Shown here piece after piece: positions 1-8,838 of a DNA stretch of 64,000 nt. The notes beneath the pieces were generated by a model, which searched no databases, was not told the origin of the DNA, and saw nothing but the letters and a program-made list of their open reading frames with translations. How positions within the stretch are numbered: position 1 is the first letter of the stretch; each line of letters starts with the position of its first letter. The position numbers and the translations under genes are program-made. Source of the DNA: an uncultured Prevotella sp. (GTDB lineage: Bacteria; Bacteroidota; Bacteroidia; Bacteroidales; Bacteroidaceae); the NCBI GenBank assembly GCA_900545525.1, contig UQZX01000015.1, forward strand, positions 14,348-78,347. The letters are read 5' to 3'.

Positions 1-87
1 AACGCCGTCTTTCAGAGCCTGAAAGACGGCGTTTTGGAGTGTAAAAGGCGGCTTCTTGTAACCCAAAAGGTATCATCCTGACAGTCA
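1..87. repeat. 22-bp-period modular repeat, locus A
   Basis: Modules beginning AAAG or a close variant start at positions 22, 44 and 66, and a fourth (aACGCCG) would start one base before the window, so the spacing is exactly 22 bp. Each module reads roughly AAAGRYGG, then a C/T-rich TTYTTG-like part, then about six variable bases. Bases 1-15 and 19-33 form a perfect inverted repeat, and 71-81 pairs with 85-95. The array may continue to the left of the window. The same family occurs at 9909, 19216 and 51969. Its function is unknown. Confidence 0.75.
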
Positions 88-107
88 GGATGATACAAGG
101 CACAAAA

Positions 108-139
108 AAGCAGTCATGCCCCGCGGGGCATGACTGCTT
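108..139 (-). terminator. Rho-independent terminator of the HU gene
   Basis: Positions 108-139 are a perfect 32-base palindrome with a GC-rich centre. Read on the minus strand it is followed directly by a run of Ts (the A run at 104-109 on the plus strand). It lies 26 bases beyond the HU stop codon. Confidence 0.85.
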
Positions 140-165
140 GTCTTTATGTCCGAGAAAACTGCCGG

Positions 166-438
166 TTAGTTCAGTGCGTCAGCCAGCTCGGCACCTGCCT
201 TGAACTTAGCCACCTTCTTTGCGGCAATCTGTATCTTCTGCTTTGTAAGCGGATTGATACCTTCGCGGGCGGGACGCTCGTTAACACTGAATGTACCGAA
301 ACCAACCAATGCTATCTTGTCGCCGGCAACGAGAGCTTCCTTGACAGCTGCAAGCGTAGCGTCAAGAGCCTTCTTAGAATCAGCCTTGGTCAAACCTGAA
401 CCGGCTGCGATCTTCTCAATAAGTTCTGTCTTGTTCAT
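166..438 (-). CDS. hup: HU-family DNA-binding protein
   Basis: This 90-residue protein has the usual length of an HU subunit. HU is a small dimeric nucleoid protein that bends and wraps DNA without strong sequence preference. The N-terminal helical part (MNKTELIEKIAAGSGLTK) and the GFGTFSV stretch before the DNA-binding arm are typical, and the arm carries the family's R-P-A-R-E-G-I-N-P pattern with the intercalating proline. The gene stands alone with its own Bacteroidetes-type promoter at 496-526 and a strong terminator at 108-139, so it is monocistronic. Nothing in it is truncated. The family assignment is secure; HU versus another close HU paralogue cannot be separated here. Confidence 0.95.
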   Translation of the reverse strand: MNKTELIEKIAAGSGLTKADSKKALDATLAAVKEALVAGDKIALVGFGTFSVNERPAREGINPLTKQKIQIAAKKVAKFKAGAELADALN

Positions 439-495
439 AATCTTTTAGTTATTAATTATTAGTATGTTAGGAAATATATTCCGTTAATTATTTCG

Positions 496-526
496 CAAAT
501 ATAATTGAAACCTTTTATAAACCAAA
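496..526 (-). promoter_or_regulatory. Promoter of the HU gene
   Basis: On the minus strand there is TTTG (523-526), a 19-bp spacer and TATATTTG (496-503), matching the Bacteroidetes -33/-7 pattern. The predicted leader is about 50 nt. Confidence 0.7.
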
Positions 527-608
527 CAAAAAAGGCGAAAAAGTGAGTAAATTATTGAAAAAAACCGCGTAACAGCGTGTTTTTATGCCTTATAACGGAT
601 ATTTTTCG

Positions 609-616
609 TATTTTTG
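609..616 (+). promoter_or_regulatory. -7 box upstream of the rhomboid gene
   Basis: TATTTTTG followed by C fits TAnnTTTG, 34 bp before the rhomboid ATG. A -33 element is not clear, so this is a weaker call. Confidence 0.5.
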
Positions 617-650
617 CCGTCTGTAAGACATAAACATAAAGATATACCAC

Positions 651-1568
651 ATGCGCAATATACCTGTCATAACAAAGAATCTTCTGATTATTAACGTGTT
701 GATGTTCGCCGCCACTTTCGTGTTCGGAAGAGTGGGCGTGGACCTCAACGACAGGCTGGGACTGCACTTCCTGCTGGCATCCGACTTCCACTTCTACCAG
801 CTGTTCACATATCTGTTCATGCACGCCGGGCTGGAACATATATTCTTCAACATGTTCGCCCTTTGGATGTTCGGGTGCGTGGTGGAAAATGTGTGGGGTC
901 CGAAGAGGTTCCTCTTCTACTATCTTGCATGCGGCGTGGGAGCCGGACTGATACAGGAGCTTACGCAGCTCGGCTCGTTCTATCTCATGATGAGCGATCA
1001 GGTGCCGTCGTTCGGGATAGCCGACCTCATCGAGGCAGGCAGGGTAAACTCCGTGCTGCTTAACGCATGGACCACCGTGGGAGCGTCCGGCTCTGTATAC
1101 GGCATACTGCTCGCCTTCGGAATGATATTCCCGGAAGAGCGCATCTTCATATTTCCGCTGCCCATACCGATAAAGGCTAAGTGGTTCGTAATGTTCTACG
1201 CAGCAGTGGAACTGTTCTTCGCGCTCGGCACGAAAGGCGACAACGTGGCGCATTTTGCACACCTCGGCGGCATGCTCTTCGGATATATCATGATAAGATA
1301 CTGGCGCGGCAACGGGGGTAACGGCAACTTCGGGCGCAACCGCGGGCACCAGTTCTTCGACAGGATGAGAAGCTCATGGGAGAAGCACTCCAACCGCAAG
1401 GCTGACGACACATATATCAGCCGGAGGGAAAGCGACCAGGAATATAACGCCCGCAAGAGAAAGGAGCAGGATGAGACCGACCGCATTCTTGACAAGATAC
1501 GCCGCAGCGGATACGACAGCCTGACGAAAGAAGAGAAGCAGAAGCTGTTTGAGAATGGAAGAAAATGA
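651..1568 (+). CDS. Rhomboid-family intramembrane serine protease
   Basis: This is a 305-residue polytopic membrane protein of the rhomboid family, which cleaves transmembrane substrates within the lipid bilayer. The catalytic serine lies in GASGSVYG (Ser148) and the catalytic histidine in AHFAHLGG (His204). An FMHAG-LEHIFFNM segment (residues 56-68) provides the conserved His and Asn of the second helix. About six hydrophobic segments span residues 10-215. A charged, probably cytosolic tail of about 85 residues rich in Arg, Lys and Glu follows. The gene is 36 bp upstream of the EEP-family gene on the same strand, so the two are likely cotranscribed. The substrate is unknown. Confidence 0.9.
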   Translation: MRNIPVITKNLLIINVLMFAATFVFGRVGVDLNDRLGLHFLLASDFHFYQLFTYLFMHAGLEHIFFNMFALWMFGCVVENVWGPKRFLFYYLACGVGAGLIQELTQLGSFYLMMSDQVPSFGIADLIEAGRVNSVLLNAWTTVGASGSVYGILLAFGMIFPEERIFIFPLPIPIKAKWFVMFYAAVELFFALGTKGDNVAHFAHLGGMLFGYIMIRYWRGNGGNGNFGRNRGHQFFDRMRSSWEKHSNRKADDTYISRRESDQEYNARKRKEQDETDRILDKIRRSGYDSLTKEEKQKLFENGRK

Positions 1569-1604
1569 CAAGTTTTGTTCCGCAGGACATCTTTTCCGGA
1601 ACCA

Positions 1605-2696
1605 ATGTTCAGAAGGCTTAAACGACTGACAATACAGCTTATGGCGGGTGCCAACATTGCCACGGTGGTGATAATGGCACTTGTCGGAATGAGCGACAGG
1701 CTCAGTCCGGCAGACCACCCGTTGCTGTCCGTCGTAGGACTGACGTTCCCTTTTTTTATAATATGTAATCTCGCGTTTCTCCTCTTTTGGCTCATCTTCC
1801 ATAAGCGCGGCACACTCATACCGTTCATCGGATTTATACTGTGCTATCCTTCCGTACGGATATATTCGCCGCTGAACATCACGGGCAGCGTGCCCGGAGG
1901 CGCGCTGAAGATAATGTCGTATAATGTGGCTAACTACGGCGTGCCCGACATCATGCCCGACAGCCTCAATCCGGTATTCAGGTACATACACGACAGCGGT
2001 GCCGACATGGTCTGCATTCAGGAGGGAACAATGTCGGAGCCGCTCGTCGCATATACGGGCGATGTCTATCCCTACCGCGACTCTGTGATGAAAGCCCCTT
2101 CGGGCACGTCGCTCGTGCTGCTGAGCAAGCACCCAATACTGGGCAAGGAGCATATAGAATATCCTTCGGCAGCCAATGCCAGCGCGGCTTTCAAAGTCTT
2201 GGTGGACGGCGATACGGTGATTGTCATAAACAACCACTTCGAGTCTACGGGGCTGTCGCTCGAAGAACGTGCCGAGTTCAGGAACATGGTTAAGGGCAAT
2301 GCCGGCAACGACACGATAAAGGAGGAGTCTAAAAGGCTGATAACCAAGCTCGGCGATGCCAACCGCAGAAGGGCGCCGCAGGCTGAAGCCGTGGCTGGAT
2401 ATATACGCCGCCATAAGGGCAAGAGCATGATATTGTGCGGCGACTTCAACGACAACCCCATATCATATACCCGCCGGATACTTGCCGGAGAGCTTACCGA
2501 CTGCTACGTGGCGACAGCCAACGGACCGGGTATATCATACAACCACAACGCCATTTTTGTAAGGATAGACAACATTATGTGCTCCGGACACTGGCTTCCG
2601 CATAACTTCAAAGTGGACAGGAGCATAGACGCGTCAGACCACTATCCCATATACGGCTGGCTGGAAAAAGCCGCGAAACAAGCAAAAAAACAGTAA
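1605..2696 (+). CDS. Endonuclease/exonuclease/phosphatase-family membrane protein
   Basis: The first 100 or so residues hold two to three hydrophobic segments, and the rest is an EEP (DNase I-like) metal-dependent phosphoesterase domain. Visible motifs are MSYNVANYG, the metal-binding glutamate in CIQEG, CGDFNDNP and the C-terminal SDHYP histidine. Substrates in this superfamily range from nucleic acids to phosphoinositides and cannot be told from sequence. I chose ATG 1605 (MFRRLKRLTIQ) because it gives a basic N-terminus directly before the first membrane segment. An upstream TTG at 1575 would add ten residues. The gene follows the rhomboid gene and ends about 95 bp before secDF. Confidence 0.85.
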   Translation: MFRRLKRLTIQLMAGANIATVVIMALVGMSDRLSPADHPLLSVVGLTFPFFIICNLAFLLFWLIFHKRGTLIPFIGFILCYPSVRIYSPLNITGSVPGGALKIMSYNVANYGVPDIMPDSLNPVFRYIHDSGADMVCIQEGTMSEPLVAYTGDVYPYRDSVMKAPSGTSLVLLSKHPILGKEHIEYPSAANASAAFKVLVDGDTVIVINNHFESTGLSLEERAEFRNMVKGNAGNDTIKEESKRLITKLGDANRRRAPQAEAVAGYIRRHKGKSMILCGDFNDNPISYTRRILAGELTDCYVATANGPGISYNHNAIFVRIDNIMCSGHWLPHNFKVDRSIDASDHYPIYGWLEKAAKQAKKQ

Positions 2697-2735
2697 TAAA
2701 GCAACTTAAATATTCCAAAGTTTAAAAAAAATACT

Positions 2736-2743
2736 TATCTTTG
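2736..2743 (+). promoter_or_regulatory. -7 box of secDF
   Basis: TATCTTTG followed by C matches the Bacteroidetes -7 consensus, 49 bp before the secDF start. No clear -33 box is seen. Confidence 0.6.
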
Positions 2744-2791
2744 CACGCTATATATCAAATTACGAATACAATAATTAAATAATAACAAAAA

Positions 2792-5782
2792 ATGCAAAAC
2801 AAAGGAATTGTAATTGTAACAGCCGCCTTATTGACTCTTGCAAGCATCTTCTATTTGTCTTTCTCCTTTGCCACTGCCTACTATGACAAGCAGGCTGCCG
2901 GCATAAAGGATTCCATTGCACAGCAGGATTACAAGGACTCGGTGAAATATCTGGGTGTGTACTCGTATCAGAAGTGTCTGGAAACACAGATAGGCTTGGG
3001 ACTCGATCTTAAGGGAGGTATGAACGTGATTCTCGAAATCTCCGTTCCGGACGTTATCGAGACACTGGCAGATCACAAGACTGACGCTGCCTTCGTTAAA
3101 TCAATGGAACAGGCTAAGAAAGAAGAAGAAAAGAGCCAGAGCGACTTCATCTCTCTCTTTATCAAGTGTTATCGGCAGAATGCCCCCGGACACCGCCTTG
3201 CCGAAATCTTTGCCACACAGCAGCTGAAGGGCAAGGTTACGACACAGAGCAGCGACAGCGAGGTGGAGAAGGCACTGCGCGCAGAGGTTCAGTCGGCTAT
3301 TGACAACTCTTACAATGTTGTGCGCAACCGTATCGACAAGTTCGGCGTTGTTCAGCCGAACATCCAGAAGCTGGAAGGTCAGGACGGACGTATCATGGTT
3401 GAAATGCCGGGTATACGTGAGCCGGAGCGCATACGTAAGTTGCTCCAGAGCAGCGCAAATCTTGAGTTTTGGGAGACATTCAACAGTGAGGAGGTTGTGC
3501 CTTATCTGCGTCAGATAGACCAGCGCCTTGCAGGAGTGGAGACCGAAGACTCTGTTGCAAAATCCGACTCCACTGGAAACAAGGTGGCAGAGGTAAAGGC
3601 TGCCGATACAAAACTGAAGATCAGCAAGGGCACTTCGTCTGCTGCCGAGAAGGCTGCTGCCGGCGAAAACGCACAGATGGCACAGGCTAAGAAGCAAAAT
3701 CCTCTGCTTGCCATGCTTCAGGTTGTTCCGCAAGGCTCGCTCAGCATCGTGGGATATGCAAGCGTGCGCGACACTGCCGAGATAAACAAGATTATCTATT
3801 CTGAGACGGCAAAGCAGATATTGCCCTCAGATGTGAAGCTGTTGTGGGGCGCAAAGCCCGCCGACGGCATATCGGCAAAGAACGTCTATGAGCTTTATGC
3901 GCTGAAGGTTACACAGAGCAACGGTCGCGCCCCGCTTGAAGGCGACGTGGTTACAAGTGCCAAGGACGAGTTCGACCAGATGACAGGACGCCCGAGCGTA
4001 AGCATGTCAATGAACTCAGACGGAGCACGCCGCTGGGCAGCTCTGACAAAGGCAAACGTGGGCAAGGCAATCGCCATCGTGCTCGACGATGTCGTATATA
4101 GTGCTCCCCGCGTAAACGGAGAAATCTCAGGAGGAAACTCAACGATATCCGGCAACTTCACAATCGAAGACACCAAAGACCTTGCAAACACCCTTATATC
4201 AGGACGCATGCCTGCTCCTGCACGCATAGTACAGGCAGACGTGGTTGGTCCTACGCTGGGTGCACAGTCTATACAGCAGGGTATAATGTCGTTCATCGTG
4301 GCATTCATCATCCTTATGATATACATGGTAGTGATGTACGACGTGATTCCGGGAATGATAGCAAACTGCGCTTTGCTCATCAACCTGTTCTTCACGCTCG
4401 GCATCCTGACATCGTTCCAGGCTGCACTGACAATGCCCGGTATCGCCGGTATGGTGCTCTCGCTCGGTATGGCGGTGGATGCAAACGTGCTGATATACGA
4501 GCGTACCAAGGAGGAACTGCGCAAGGGACTCGGCGTAAAGCAGGCTCTCGCGCAGGGATACAGCAACGCTTTCTCGGCAATCTTCGACTCTAACCTCACT
4601 TCTATCATCACGGGTGTCATCCTGTATGTGTTCGGTACGGGTCCGATCCGCGGCTTCGCAACGACGCTTATCATAGGTATATGCTGCTCGTTCTTCTCTG
4701 CCGTGTTCCTTACACGCCTGGTTTACGAGAACCGCATGAAGAAAGACAAGTGGCTTAACCAGAACTTTACGACACGCGTATCGCGCAATCTGCTTCAGAA
4801 TACGAAGATACAGTTCATGGGAATGAGACGCCGCACATTCATGACAGCAGGCATAGTAGCCGTTGCCTTCCTTGCCTGTCTCTTCACAAAGGGCTTGAGC
4901 CGCAGTATCGACTTCACCGGAGGACGCAACTATATCATAAAGCTTGAGAAGCCGGTTGAGCCCGAGCAGGTGACGGCAGCCCTGCAGAAGTCGTTCGGCG
5001 ACAGCCATGTAACGGCTCTTGCAATCGGTACCGACGGAAAGACAATACGTATTTCAACCAACTATAAGATTGAGTCCAACGACCCGAACATCGACGATGA
5101 GGTTGAGAACATCCTCTTTACATCGCTGTCAAAGGCAAATCTTGTGACACAGAAGAGCGTCGACGCATTCAAGAACCCTGACGTACGCGCAGGCGGTTCA
5201 ATCATCAGCTCGGCAAAGGTAGGTCCTTCTGTGGCAAAGGACATCACCCACGGTGCAATCATAAGCGTCATACTGGCCCTCGTTGCCATATTCCTCTACA
5301 TCCTCGTACGCTTCCACAACATAGCGTTCTCGTTTGGTTCTGTAGTGGCACTGGCACTCGACACGCTGGTTGTGCTCGGTCTTTACTCGGCTTTGTGGGG
5401 CATTGTTCCGTTCTCACTCGAAATAGACCAGACGTTTATCGGTGCTATCCTGACGGTTATCGGTTACTCTATCAACGACAAGGTGGTTGTGTTCGACCGT
5501 ATACGTGAGAACCTCGGACTGTACAAGAAGCGCGGACTGGAAGAGACGTTCAACAACTCTCTGAACGAGACGCTGGCACGTACAATCAATACTTCGGTAT
5601 CTACGTTGCTGGTATTGCTTTGTATCTTCTTCCTCGGAGGTGACAGCATCCGCAGCTTCTCGTTCGCAATGATTATCGGTGTTGTTGTCGGTACGCTGTC
5701 TTCAATATTCGTTGCAGCACCTGTGGCATATATTACGCTCGGCAAGAAAGCCGACAAGAAGGCTGCCGCAGCAGAGGCATAG
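2792..5782 (+). CDS. secDF: Protein translocase SecDF fusion
   Basis: At 996 residues this is the single-chain fusion of SecD and SecF found in Bacteroidetes. It uses the proton-motive force to help complete preprotein export through SecYEG. The SecD half starts with one membrane segment (residues 5-30) and has GLDLKGGMNVILEI near 70. A large periplasmic region follows, with a low-complexity Ala/Lys/Glu insert around 260-300. The membrane block includes LGMAVDANVLIYER, with its functional aspartate. The SecF half begins near residue 680 with DFTGGRNYIIKLE and carries GYSINDKVVVFDRIREN, the SecF counterpart. It is flanked by its own promoter and a terminator, so it appears monocistronic. Confidence 0.96.
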   Translation: MQNKGIVIVTAALLTLASIFYLSFSFATAYYDKQAAGIKDSIAQQDYKDSVKYLGVYSYQKCLETQIGLGLDLKGGMNVILEISVPDVIETLADHKTDAAFVKSMEQAKKEEEKSQSDFISLFIKCYRQNAPGHRLAEIFATQQLKGKVTTQSSDSEVEKALRAEVQSAIDNSYNVVRNRIDKFGVVQPNIQKLEGQDGRIMVEMPGIREPERIRKLLQSSANLEFWETFNSEEVVPYLRQIDQRLAGVETEDSVAKSDSTGNKVAEVKAADTKLKISKGTSSAAEKAAAGENAQMAQAKKQNPLLAMLQVVPQGSLSIVGYASVRDTAEINKIIYSETAKQILPSDVKLLWGAKPADGISAKNVYELYALKVTQSNGRAPLEGDVVTSAKDEFDQMTGRPSVSMSMNSDGARRWAALTKANVGKAIAIVLDDVVYSAPRVNGEISGGNSTISGNFTIEDTKDLANTLISGRMPAPARIVQADVVGPTLGAQSIQQGIMSFIVAFIILMIYMVVMYDVIPGMIANCALLINLFFTLGILTSFQAALTMPGIAGMVLSLGMAVDANVLIYERTKEELRKGLGVKQALAQGYSNAFSAIFDSNLTSIITGVILYVFGTGPIRGFATTLIIGICCSFFSAVFLTRLVYENRMKKDKWLNQNFTTRVSRNLLQNTKIQFMGMRRRTFMTAGIVAVAFLACLFTKGLSRSIDFTGGRNYIIKLEKPVEPEQVTAALQKSFGDSHVTALAIGTDGKTIRISTNYKIESNDPNIDDEVENILFTSLSKANLVTQKSVDAFKNPDVRAGGSIISSAKVGPSVAKDITHGAIISVILALVAIFLYILVRFHNIAFSFGSVVALALDTLVVLGLYSALWGIVPFSLEIDQTFIGAILTVIGYSINDKVVVFDRIRENLGLYKKRGLEETFNNSLNETLARTINTSVSTLLVLLCIFFLGGDSIRSFSFAMIIGVVVGTLSSIFVAAPVAYITLGKKADKKAAAAEA

Positions 5783-5811
5783 TCAGAACAGCAGATAGCT
5801 TATATATAATG

Positions 5812-5848
5812 AAAGGCGTGGAACCGGCGACGGTTTCACGCCTTTTTT
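5812..5848 (+). terminator. Terminator of secDF
   Basis: A 15-bp stem (5812-5826 with 5831-5845, one G-T pair) closes a 4-base loop and runs into TTTTTT. It begins 30 bp after the secDF stop. Confidence 0.85.
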
Positions 5849-5927
5849 ATGTCTGTGCGATAGCATGGAAACCTTTGCCGGCTGCCGTATGGAACATTCA
5901 TAAGCAACATTCTGTATGCCGGAATAT

Positions 5928-5969
5928 AAAAAAGCAAGGCATGTACCGTGTAGGGTGCATGCCTTGCTT
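5928..5969 (-). terminator. Terminator of tRNA-Arg
   Basis: AAGCAAGGCATG (5932-5943) pairs with CATGCCTTGCTT (5958-5969), and the inner bases extend the stem. On the minus strand the hairpin is followed by a T run. It lies just downstream of the minus-strand tRNA. Confidence 0.8.
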
Positions 5970-5995
5970 GGATTAAATGTGGTTACATTTCCGTG

Positions 5996-6067
5996 TGGTC
6001 TCACCGAGAATCGAACTCGGATCTAATCTTTAGGAGAGACTTGTTCTATCCATTGAACTATGAGACC
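5996..6067 (-). tRNA. tRNA-Arg (anticodon CCT)
   Basis: The minus strand gives a full cloverleaf with acceptor GGTCTCA pairing with TGAGACC plus discriminator A. The anticodon stem-loop AGTCT-CTCCTAA-AGATT carries anticodon CCT (reads AGG), and the T arm is CCGAG-TTCGATT-CTCGG. No CCA is encoded. A terminator follows at 5928-5969. Confidence 0.93.
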
Positions 6068-6162
6068 CCGTTGTCTGCCGTATCCGTATGCTTTCCGGAA
6101 AAAATGCCGTGATGCGGTATGATAAAGCATCGTGGATTTACATTAAACGGCTTTTACGGATG

Positions 6163-6170
6163 CAAAGGTA
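6163..6170 (-). promoter_or_regulatory. -7 box upstream of tRNA-Arg
   Basis: TACCTTTG followed by C on the minus strand, about 95 bp before the mature tRNA 5' end. The -33 region is A/T-rich without a clear TTG. Confidence 0.45.
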
Positions 6171-6212
6171 AGAATTTTATTTTTATTTTCATATATACAG
6201 GCACGTTATTTC

Positions 6213-6243
6213 TTGGCTGTTAGGGTAAAACAAAGTAACTTTG
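6213..6243 (+). promoter_or_regulatory. Promoter of the TonB-dependent receptor gene
   Basis: TTG at 6213-6215, a 20-bp spacer and TAACTTTG at 6236-6243 followed by C. The leader to the ATG at 6337 is about 85 nt. Confidence 0.65.
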
Positions 6244-6336
6244 CATCTCCGTAAAAGGAAGTTTTGGTGCTGTAATGTTCTGAAACTGCATGTAATTGAT
6301 TAAACTTTCATATCGTTTGTCTGTCACAATAAAGTT

Positions 6337-8829
6337 ATGAGTAGATTATTTTTGTTGTTCAGCCTGTTCTTATTGGGCACGGCATGCGCATTTTCGCAAG
6401 GAACGGTTAAGGGTAACGTATTGGACAAGAGAGTTGATGAAGCACTCCAGTTTGTAAATGTAACGGTGTCAAGACAGGGCGAGACAAAGACCCTGAAAGG
6501 CGGAATTACCGATGAGAGGGGAGCTTTCAGGGTGTCAGGGCTTGAAAACGGCAACTACACCCTCACCATTTCGTTCATGGGATACAAGACTTTGAAACGC
6601 AATTTCACCATCTCCGACGAGAAGAAAATGGTGAGCTACGGACGGCTGTATATGTCGGAAGACGCAAAAATGCTGAACGAAGTCACCGTCACAGGGCAGC
6701 GGTCGTCGATGAAACTGGAAGTTGACCGCAAGTCGTTCGATGTGTCCCAGCAGATAATCAACGCCGGAGGGGCAGCGGCAGACGTGCTTGAGAACATCCC
6801 GTCGGTAGAGGTAGACAACGACGGCAACATCTCCCTGCGCGGCAACACCAGCGTAGAGGTGTGGATAAACGGCAAATCGAGCGGTCTGACAACCGACAAC
6901 CGCGCCGAGATATTGCAGCAGCTGCCGGCAGAAAGCATCGAGCGCATAGAGGTCATCGACAACCCGTCGGCAAAGTTCAGTGCCGAGGGCAGCGCCGGAA
7001 TAATAAACATCGTGCTGAAGAAAGACCGCAAGGCGGGCTACTACGGTTCGCTGCAGGCGGGCGGCAACACTGACGGCGGTGCAAATACGAGCGGCAACAT
7101 AAACTACAACAGCTCGCTTTTCGACGCATATCTCAACATCGGATACCGCCACAGGGTGCACAAGGGAAACACGTCGAGCTATCAGGAATCGTTCGGAAAC
7201 AACCAGTATCAGTATTACGACAGCGACTCCGAGCACCGCGGCAACAACCTCTTCTCACGCGCCGGCATCACGTGGCACGCAACGAAAAAGGACGATTTCT
7301 CGCTCAGCGGCATGATGATGAAGGGCGGACACAACGACGGCTATTCTTATCCATACCATTACGGAGCGATTGGAAGCTCCACGGACAGCCATATTATGAC
7401 GCGCCGCAACACGGGCGACTCCGACATGCGCATGCTCTACGGAGAATTCAACTACAGGCATAACTTCACGGACACCCACTTCATAGACTTCGTTGCCGAC
7501 TACCACAGCTGGAACATGGACAACGACCAGCTGTACCAGGACAGCACGGAATACTTCGACATGCCCGGCCGCGGGCGCGAATACAGCTATCAGCACCGCC
7601 CCATGTACATGCGCAACAGGCGCTGGGAGGTGAAGATAGACTATGAGAACCCCATAACGGAGAACATAAAGCTGCAGGCAGGATATCAGGGAAACTTCAG
7701 CCATGAGAACTCCCCGCAGGAGTCGTATGTCGACGACACGTGGGAGGGAACAAACAGCACGGAGGACAAGGAATACTTCAACCGCTTCATATACGACATG
7801 GACCTCCATGCCCTCTATGCAACGGCAACGCTCAACTTCGGCAAGTTCGGCGTCATGGCAGGTCTGCGCGGAGAATACTGGAAGGTAAACACCGAGAGCT
7901 ACACATGGGAACAGGAGCACGATGCAACGAAGCGGGATCCGGCGTTCAAGAAAGACTATTTCCAGCTCTTCCCCAGCGTCTTCATGTCTTATCAGCTGAC
8001 GGAGACACAGCAGCTGCAGCTCAATTACACACGCCGCCTGCGCCGTCCGTGGGGCGGACAGCTCAACAGTTTCAGGAACACCCGCGACGCCTCGATAGTG
8101 TCATACGGTAATCCCGAGCTTACGCCAGAATACAGCCACTCGTTCTCCCTGAACTATCTCAAGACGTGGACGGAGCACTCCCTGATGCTGAGCGCATACT
8201 ACCGACCCACCACGGACGTGATACAGCGCATCAACTATCAGAGCACCACGGACGGCATTATGTACCAGACAAACATGAACGTGGCGCGGAGCCTGAGCAC
8301 AGGACTTGAGATGGTATTGAAAAACAAGCTGTTCCGCATTCTCGATCTCACGACAACCGCCAACGCATACTATTACAAGCTGAACGGCTTCAGCTACGAC
8401 ATCGACGGACAGACGGTGACGGGCGAGGGCAACAGCAACTTCACATGGAATGCCCGCATGCAGGCAAGTCTCATACTGCCATACGACATTTCGTTCCAGG
8501 CAACGGGACGCTACCGCTCGCGCGAGGTCATCACGCAGGGATACCGCAAGGCAAACTATGGGTTGGACCTCGGTCTCCGCAAGTCGTTCCTGAACAAGAC
8601 CCTGACCCTTTCTGTAAACTGCCGCGACGTGTTCAACAGCCGCAAGTGGGAGACGTTCACGTCCAACGAGACCTTCTCGCGCCACCAGATAAACAAGCGT
8701 CACAGCCGTAACGTAAACTTCACGCTGACATACAACTTCGGCAACATGCGTGCAAAGCGTCCGAAAATGAACCAGGACGACAACAACATGCAGGACAGTC
8801 AGATGAACTACAACGGCGATGAGCAGTAA
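6337..8829 (+). CDS. TonB-dependent receptor-like outer-membrane beta-barrel protein
   Basis: This 830-residue protein starts with a signal peptide (MSRLFLLFSLFLLGTACAFS). A carboxypeptidase-regulatory-like beta domain follows at about residues 22-110 (GTVKGNVLDKRVDEALQFVNV). The plug-like domain at about 115-225 includes SLRGNTSVEVWINGK and IERIEVIDNPSAKF. The remaining 600 residues are rich in aromatic, alternating beta strands and form the barrel. This arrangement matches the non-SusC outer-membrane beta-barrel branch of TonB-dependent receptors. No SusD partner is adjacent, so the ligand is unknown. The downstream acyltransferase starts only 9 bp after the stop, which suggests one transcript. 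Confidence 0.88.
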   Translation: MSRLFLLFSLFLLGTACAFSQGTVKGNVLDKRVDEALQFVNVTVSRQGETKTLKGGITDERGAFRVSGLENGNYTLTISFMGYKTLKRNFTISDEKKMVSYGRLYMSEDAKMLNEVTVTGQRSSMKLEVDRKSFDVSQQIINAGGAAADVLENIPSVEVDNDGNISLRGNTSVEVWINGKSSGLTTDNRAEILQQLPAESIERIEVIDNPSAKFSAEGSAGIINIVLKKDRKAGYYGSLQAGGNTDGGANTSGNINYNSSLFDAYLNIGYRHRVHKGNTSSYQESFGNNQYQYYDSDSEHRGNNLFSRAGITWHATKKDDFSLSGMMMKGGHNDGYSYPYHYGAIGSSTDSHIMTRRNTGDSDMRMLYGEFNYRHNFTDTHFIDFVADYHSWNMDNDQLYQDSTEYFDMPGRGREYSYQHRPMYMRNRRWEVKIDYENPITENIKLQAGYQGNFSHENSPQESYVDDTWEGTNSTEDKEYFNRFIYDMDLHALYATATLNFGKFGVMAGLRGEYWKVNTESYTWEQEHDATKRDPAFKKDYFQLFPSVFMSYQLTETQQLQLNYTRRLRRPWGGQLNSFRNTRDASIVSYGNPELTPEYSHSFSLNYLKTWTEHSLMLSAYYRPTTDVIQRINYQSTTDGIMYQTNMNVARSLSTGLEMVLKNKLFRILDLTTTANAYYYKLNGFSYDIDGQTVTGEGNSNFTWNARMQASLILPYDISFQATGRYRSREVITQGYRKANYGLDLGLRKSFLNKTLTLSVNCRDVFNSRKWETFTSNETFSRHQINKRHSRNVNFTLTYNFGNMRAKRPKMNQDDNNMQDSQMNYNGDEQ

Positions 8830-8838
8830 AGACAAGCC